A stretch of 21,823 nt of DNA from a virus: positions 1 to 21,823 of the IMG/VR virus record IMGVR_UViG_3300042402_003305; one strand, given 5' to 3'. The notes below the pieces were generated by a model. That model worked only from the letters and a program-made list of their open reading frames with translations. It made no database searches and was not told the origin of the DNA. Position 1 is the stretch's first letter. The number at the start of each line of letters is the position of its first letter. Shown piece by piece: positions 19,997-21,823 of this stretch. The translations under genes and the position numbers were made by a program.

Positions 19997-20021
19997 TGAC
20001 GCCCCTCAATGGCAGGCGTCA
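19997..20021. promoter_or_regulatory. TGACGCC inverted repeat behind the repressor gene
   Basis: TGACGCC (19997-20003) and GGCGTCA (20015-20021) are perfect 7-bp arms around 11 bases. The arms equal those of the P1/P2 operators, but the centre is longer. It lies between the repressor stop and the leftward early promoter, and might be a further target of the same protein. Confidence 0.4.
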
Positions 20022-20071
20022 AAATAGTGTCATATCGTCGGGAAAGATTGATAGCCGTGTCGGTCGTCAGC

Positions 20072-20470
20072 CTAGCCGAATTTCGAAGCATCCGAAGCCA
20101 GGGCGCGCAAAACCGAAACTGCCCTCTTGCGGTCCGCCCGGCCCATTTCGTCCCAGATTCGCAGCCAAGCGAGCTGCTCAGGGTCTTGAACGAGACGGCC
20201 GACCTGTTCCGCAACAGGCGATTGCGGCAGAGTATCGGGCTGACTCAAGGCTTCCCGCCAAAGGCTGACGGCGCGCTCTAGCTTCGCCAGCGTCCGCGTC
20301 GTCGGGATGCTGGTGAACTCGGGGCTATTGAGAAACCGCGTGATCGTGGACGGGGCAAGCCCGGCCAAGCGGGCGAGTGTGCTTGGGTCCAGGCCGGTCT
20401 CGGTTAGATAGCCTTCGATCAAAAGCCGAGTGCGGGTCCGGGCGTCGGGCATAGCTGCATAATCGCACAT
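20072..20470 (-). CDS. Short CI-type repressor
   Basis: The product has 132 residues from the ATG at 20470, chosen because AGGCGG lies five bases upstream; an ATG at 20452 is nearly as good. Residues about 29-48 are an HTH (PSTLARLAGLAPSTITRFLN), followed by PTTRTLAKLERAV, the usual helix 5 of phage repressors. The C-terminal half (PVAEQVGRLVQDPEQLAWLR, then ADRKRAVSVLRALA) is helical. There is no S24 peptidase domain, so RecA-driven self-cleavage is not expected. It is divergent from cro with the shared operator between. CI identity is from HTH, position and divergence. Confidence 0.75.
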   Translation of the reverse strand: MCDYAAMPDARTRTRLLIEGYLTETGLDPSTLARLAGLAPSTITRFLNSPEFTSIPTTRTLAKLERAVSLWREALSQPDTLPQSPVAEQVGRLVQDPEQLAWLRIWDEMGRADRKRAVSVLRALASDASKFG

Positions 20471-20502
20471 CCCGGCCGCCTGCGCGGTGTGCATGAATGC
20501 GC

Positions 20503-20532
20503 TTGACCCGTTTGCAATTTCGCAAATATGAT
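20503..20532 (+). promoter_or_regulatory. Rightward promoter of cro (PR-like)
   Basis: TTGACC (20503-20508), 18 bases, TATGAT (20527-20532). Both boxes match five of six. The distance from the -10 to the cro ATG at 20540 is only seven bases, so the transcript probably begins at or next to the start codon. Confidence 0.75.
20511..20526. promoter_or_regulatory. Operator in the cro promoter
   Basis: TTTGCAATTTCGCAAA: TTTGC and GCAAA arms around six bases. It fills the spacer between -35 and -10, so repressor binding should block RNA polymerase. Related sites lie in front of the leftward early operon. Confidence 0.75.
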
Positions 20533-20539
20533 TGGCGCC

Positions 20540-20734
20540 ATGCATCAGCTGTTGACCCCGCAAGAGATCGAATCCCGCGCCGCGCAGGCCGGGCGCACCA
20601 TGACCGAGGTGTGCCGCAAGGCTGGCGTGGCGCCCTCCACGTTCACGCGATGGAAGGCCGGGCAGACCGAGCCGACCTTGGGGATTTACCGGCGCCTGGT
20701 GGATGCCGTGTCGACACCTCAGGCCGCCGCATGA
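20540..20734 (+). CDS. Cro-like HTH regulator
   Basis: The product has 64 residues from the ATG at 20540. An earlier in-frame ATG at 20528 lies within the -10 box and cannot be transcribed from this promoter. Residues about 20-40 are an HTH (TMTEVCRKAGVAPSTFTRWK), followed by TEPTLGIYRRLVDAV, typical of short Cro/YdaS-like proteins. It is the first gene of the rightward early transcript and is opposite the repressor, so it should compete for the same operator. It overlaps the next gene as ATGA. Confidence 0.75.
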   Translation: MHQLLTPQEIESRAAQAGRTMTEVCRKAGVAPSTFTRWKAGQTEPTLGIYRRLVDAVSTPQAAA

Positions 20735-20868
20735 CCGCCCTCTGGATCATCTTCGCCCTGCTCGGCGCCATCGGCATCGGCGTGGCCGTGCTCTGCGGCG
20801 CCATCGCCACCCGCGTGTGGCGGCAGTTGGACGAGAACGAGGGGCGGCGCACTCGCTGGCATGACTGA
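20731..20868 (+). CDS. Small single-pass membrane protein
   Basis: This 45-residue protein starts in the cro stop (ATGA). It has one membrane helix (ALWIIFALLGAIGIGVAVLC, residues 3-22, then GAIATRVW) and a charged C-terminus (QLDENEGRRTRWHD). Expression directly behind cro suggests an immediate early role such as superinfection exclusion or a membrane effect, though no family is recognised. Confidence 0.55.
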   Translation: MTALWIIFALLGAIGIGVAVLCGAIATRVWRQLDENEGRRTRWHD

Positions 20869-20936
20869 TCCATGGCCGGAGCATGTACGCAGAAATACGT
20901 ATGCGTCATCCGGAAAGACAACGTTGAGGGGAAGCA

Positions 20937-21410
20937 ATGAGCAAGATGCTACTCGCCGAGGACAAGATGCTGGCGCTGAAGACCGCCACTCGGCTGCTGA
21001 TCGCGCGGCTCGGCACGTTTGAGGCTGCGGCGTCGGTGTGCCGGCTCCAGGTGTCGGCGCTGCAGGAATGCGCGAGCCGGAACCACCCCGAGCGCATGCT
21101 GCCTCTGGACGTGATCCTGCAGCTCGAGGAATGCGCGGGCGAGCCGATCGTCACCGGGGCGATGGCGCGGTTGCAGGGGCTGGCGGTGGCGCGGCCTGAG
21201 GCGGTGCAGGTGCCGGCCATCGGGGCGTCGGTGGGTGCGGCTGTGGCGCAGGCCGGGGCGCTGGCGTCGGAGCTGCTGTCTGCGCAGGCGGATGGGCGGC
21301 TGGACGAAGGCGAGCGGGCGTCGCTGCTGGCTCGGGCGGAGAGCGTCCGCAATGCGGCTGAGGCCACGATGGCTTCGTTGGCGCCGGTGGCGCTGCGGGC
21401 GGTGGCGTGA
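20937..21410 (+). CDS. Phage regulatory CII-like protein
   Basis: This 157-residue protein has GAGGGG six bases before the ATG. Residues 13-80 read ALKTATRLLIARLGTFEAAA, then SVCRLQVSALQECASRNHPE, MLPLDVILQLEECAGEPIVT and a last G-A-M-A-R-L. This is the layout of the CII-like family: L-K-x-A-T-R ... A-A-x-x-x-R-V/L-x-x-S-x-L ... M-P-L-D-V-x-x-x-L-E. The C-terminal half is Ala-rich helix. In other phages such proteins control lysogeny genes. Here it follows cro and a membrane gene on the rightward transcript. The 68-base gap before it holds only a weak repeat (ACGCA and TGCGT). Confidence 0.7.
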   Translation: MSKMLLAEDKMLALKTATRLLIARLGTFEAAASVCRLQVSALQECASRNHPERMLPLDVILQLEECAGEPIVTGAMARLQGLAVARPEAVQVPAIGASVGAAVAQAGALASELLSAQADGRLDEGERASLLARAESVRNAAEATMASLAPVALRAVA

Positions 21411-21595
21411 TGAGCGCGAAATCCAAGGGCTGGACTTGGCGGCAGCCGAAGTTGTCGCTTGGCATGCTGGCTTGGTTGGGCGGCGCTTTCCACGTTGCTG
21501 CGCAGCCCGGCCATGGCTTCTGGGATGGCGTGATTTGGATGTGGTACGTGGGACGCTACATCGCCACCCACTTCACCGCGCTGACGCCGCTGTGA
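21410..21595 (+). CDS. Small membrane protein after the CII-like gene
   Basis: The ATG at 21410 shares its A with the previous stop (TGATG). The product has 61 residues: a basic start (SAKSKGWTWRQPK), one or two hydrophobic segments (LSLGMLAWLGGAFHVAA and GFWDGVIWMWYVGRYIATHF), and a short end. The Trp/Tyr-rich pattern H-V-A-A-Q-P-G-x-G-F ... G-R-Y-x-A-x-H-F-T-A-L is one I have seen in unnamed phage proteins. The role is unknown. Confidence 0.6.
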   Translation: MSAKSKGWTWRQPKLSLGMLAWLGGAFHVAAQPGHGFWDGVIWMWYVGRYIATHFTALTPL

Positions 21596-21789
21596 GCCGC
21601 GCAGCCATGGCCGACCAGTTGGGCGCCAGCGGGATGACCCCCCCGGTTGGAAGCGTGGCCCGGGGCGCTCTGGCGACCCATCCAGGGCACTCATTCCGCG
21701 CCGCCTTCCAAGGGGAAGGTGTGTCCTGTCTGGCCCGCGCAGGTGGCGCGGAAGCGGGCCTGTGTGACCTCCCCCCAAACTTGCCGTCG
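21596..21789 (+). other. Structured stretch with successive hairpins, probably untranslated
   Basis: CCTTCC (21704-21709) pairs with GGAAGG (21714-21719), and GGCCCGC (21732-21738) pairs with GCGGGCC (21754-21760). A frame from the GTG at 21592 (overlapping the previous stop) stays open to the window end, but it reads through a terminator and has a Cys-rich, unfamiliar composition, so I do not call it a gene. The stretch may be a 3' untranslated region, a small RNA or an antitermination site. Confidence 0.4.
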
Positions 21790-21819
21790 GCCGCCGTGTG
21801 CGTGCCGGCGGCGCTTTTT
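21790..21819 (+). terminator. Rho-independent terminator
   Basis: GCCGCCG (21790-21796) and CGGCGGC (21806-21812) form a 7-bp GC stem with a nine-base loop, followed by GC and five T. It should end the rightward early transcript. Confidence 0.8.
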
Positions 21820-21823
21820 GAGG

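Noticed and set aside
19897-20214. Leftward frame across the early promoter region
   Set aside because: It covers the promoter, operators and repressor 3' end and has no ribosome site; the true first gene starts at 19867.
20885-20908. ACGCA and TGCGTCA near the CII-like gene as another operator
   Set aside because: Arms are only 5 bp and the spacing does not fit the P1/P2 pattern.
21592-21823. Open frame from GTG to the window end
   Set aside because: The GTGA overlap is tempting, but the frame runs through two hairpins and a rho-independent terminator and has no familiar pattern. Kept only as a structured region.
1-21823. CRISPR array, transposon ends, integrase or attachment site
   Set aside because: No regularly spaced identical repeats, no transposase or recombinase motifs and no convincing core site were seen. 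The protein-coding repeats at 9327-9590 lack spacers.

Overview
The window is a high-GC tailed-phage genome or prophage segment, almost entirely coding. Its GC-rich codon use, purine-rich ribosome binding sites and gene families resemble phages of high-GC alphaproteobacteria (Rhodospirillales or Acetobacterales-like hosts). The host call is an inference with low confidence. No integrase, terminase, portal, capsid, tRNA, insertion sequence or CRISPR array is visible.

Region 1 (1-10441, + strand) is the end of the late operon. It starts inside a tail tape measure gene and continues through a tail-hub-like protein, a beta-sandwich tail protein, two fibre or spike proteins, several small phage proteins, a LamG-type fibre with tandem repeats, a fibre-tail adaptor and a two-helix holin-like protein. 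Genes overlap or abut and are probably translationally coupled. A hairpin (10462-10491) follows.

Region 2 (10519-11934) is unusual. Two leftward promoters are near copies of each other (TTGACA-N17-TAGATT and TTGACA-N17-TATGTT). Each carries two inverted-repeat sites of the form TGACGC-N7-GCGTCA, one over the -10 and one touching the -35, 33 bp apart in both copies. One drives a small coiled-coil gene. The other drives a three-gene operon that includes a small helix-turn-helix protein, a candidate autorepressor. Immediately beyond, on the + strand, is the M15-type endolysin, cut off from the late operon by these oppositely transcribed genes.

Region 3 (11855-19867, - strand) is a leftward early block of about 25 mostly tiny genes, most joined by 1-11 bp overlaps. 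Recognisable members are a YqaJ-type exonuclease with its usual conserved partner, two Lar-like zinc-finger proteins (one joined to a DUF551-like domain), a PD-(D/E)XK nuclease-like protein, a winged-helix protein and several membrane proteins. The rest are unnamed.

Region 4 (19868-21823) is a lambda-like switch: a short CI-type repressor on the - strand and a divergent cro, membrane protein and CII-like gene on the + strand. TTTGC-N6-GCAAA operators lie in the cro promoter, with related sites in front of the leftward early operon. The window ends in a series of hairpins and a strong rho-independent terminator.

Working model (inference): the CI/Cro pair controls both early transcripts through TTTGC sites, while a second small regulon with TGACGC sites sits between the late operon and the endolysin. 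Cro and the PD-(D/E)XK gene appear to have leaderless mRNAs.
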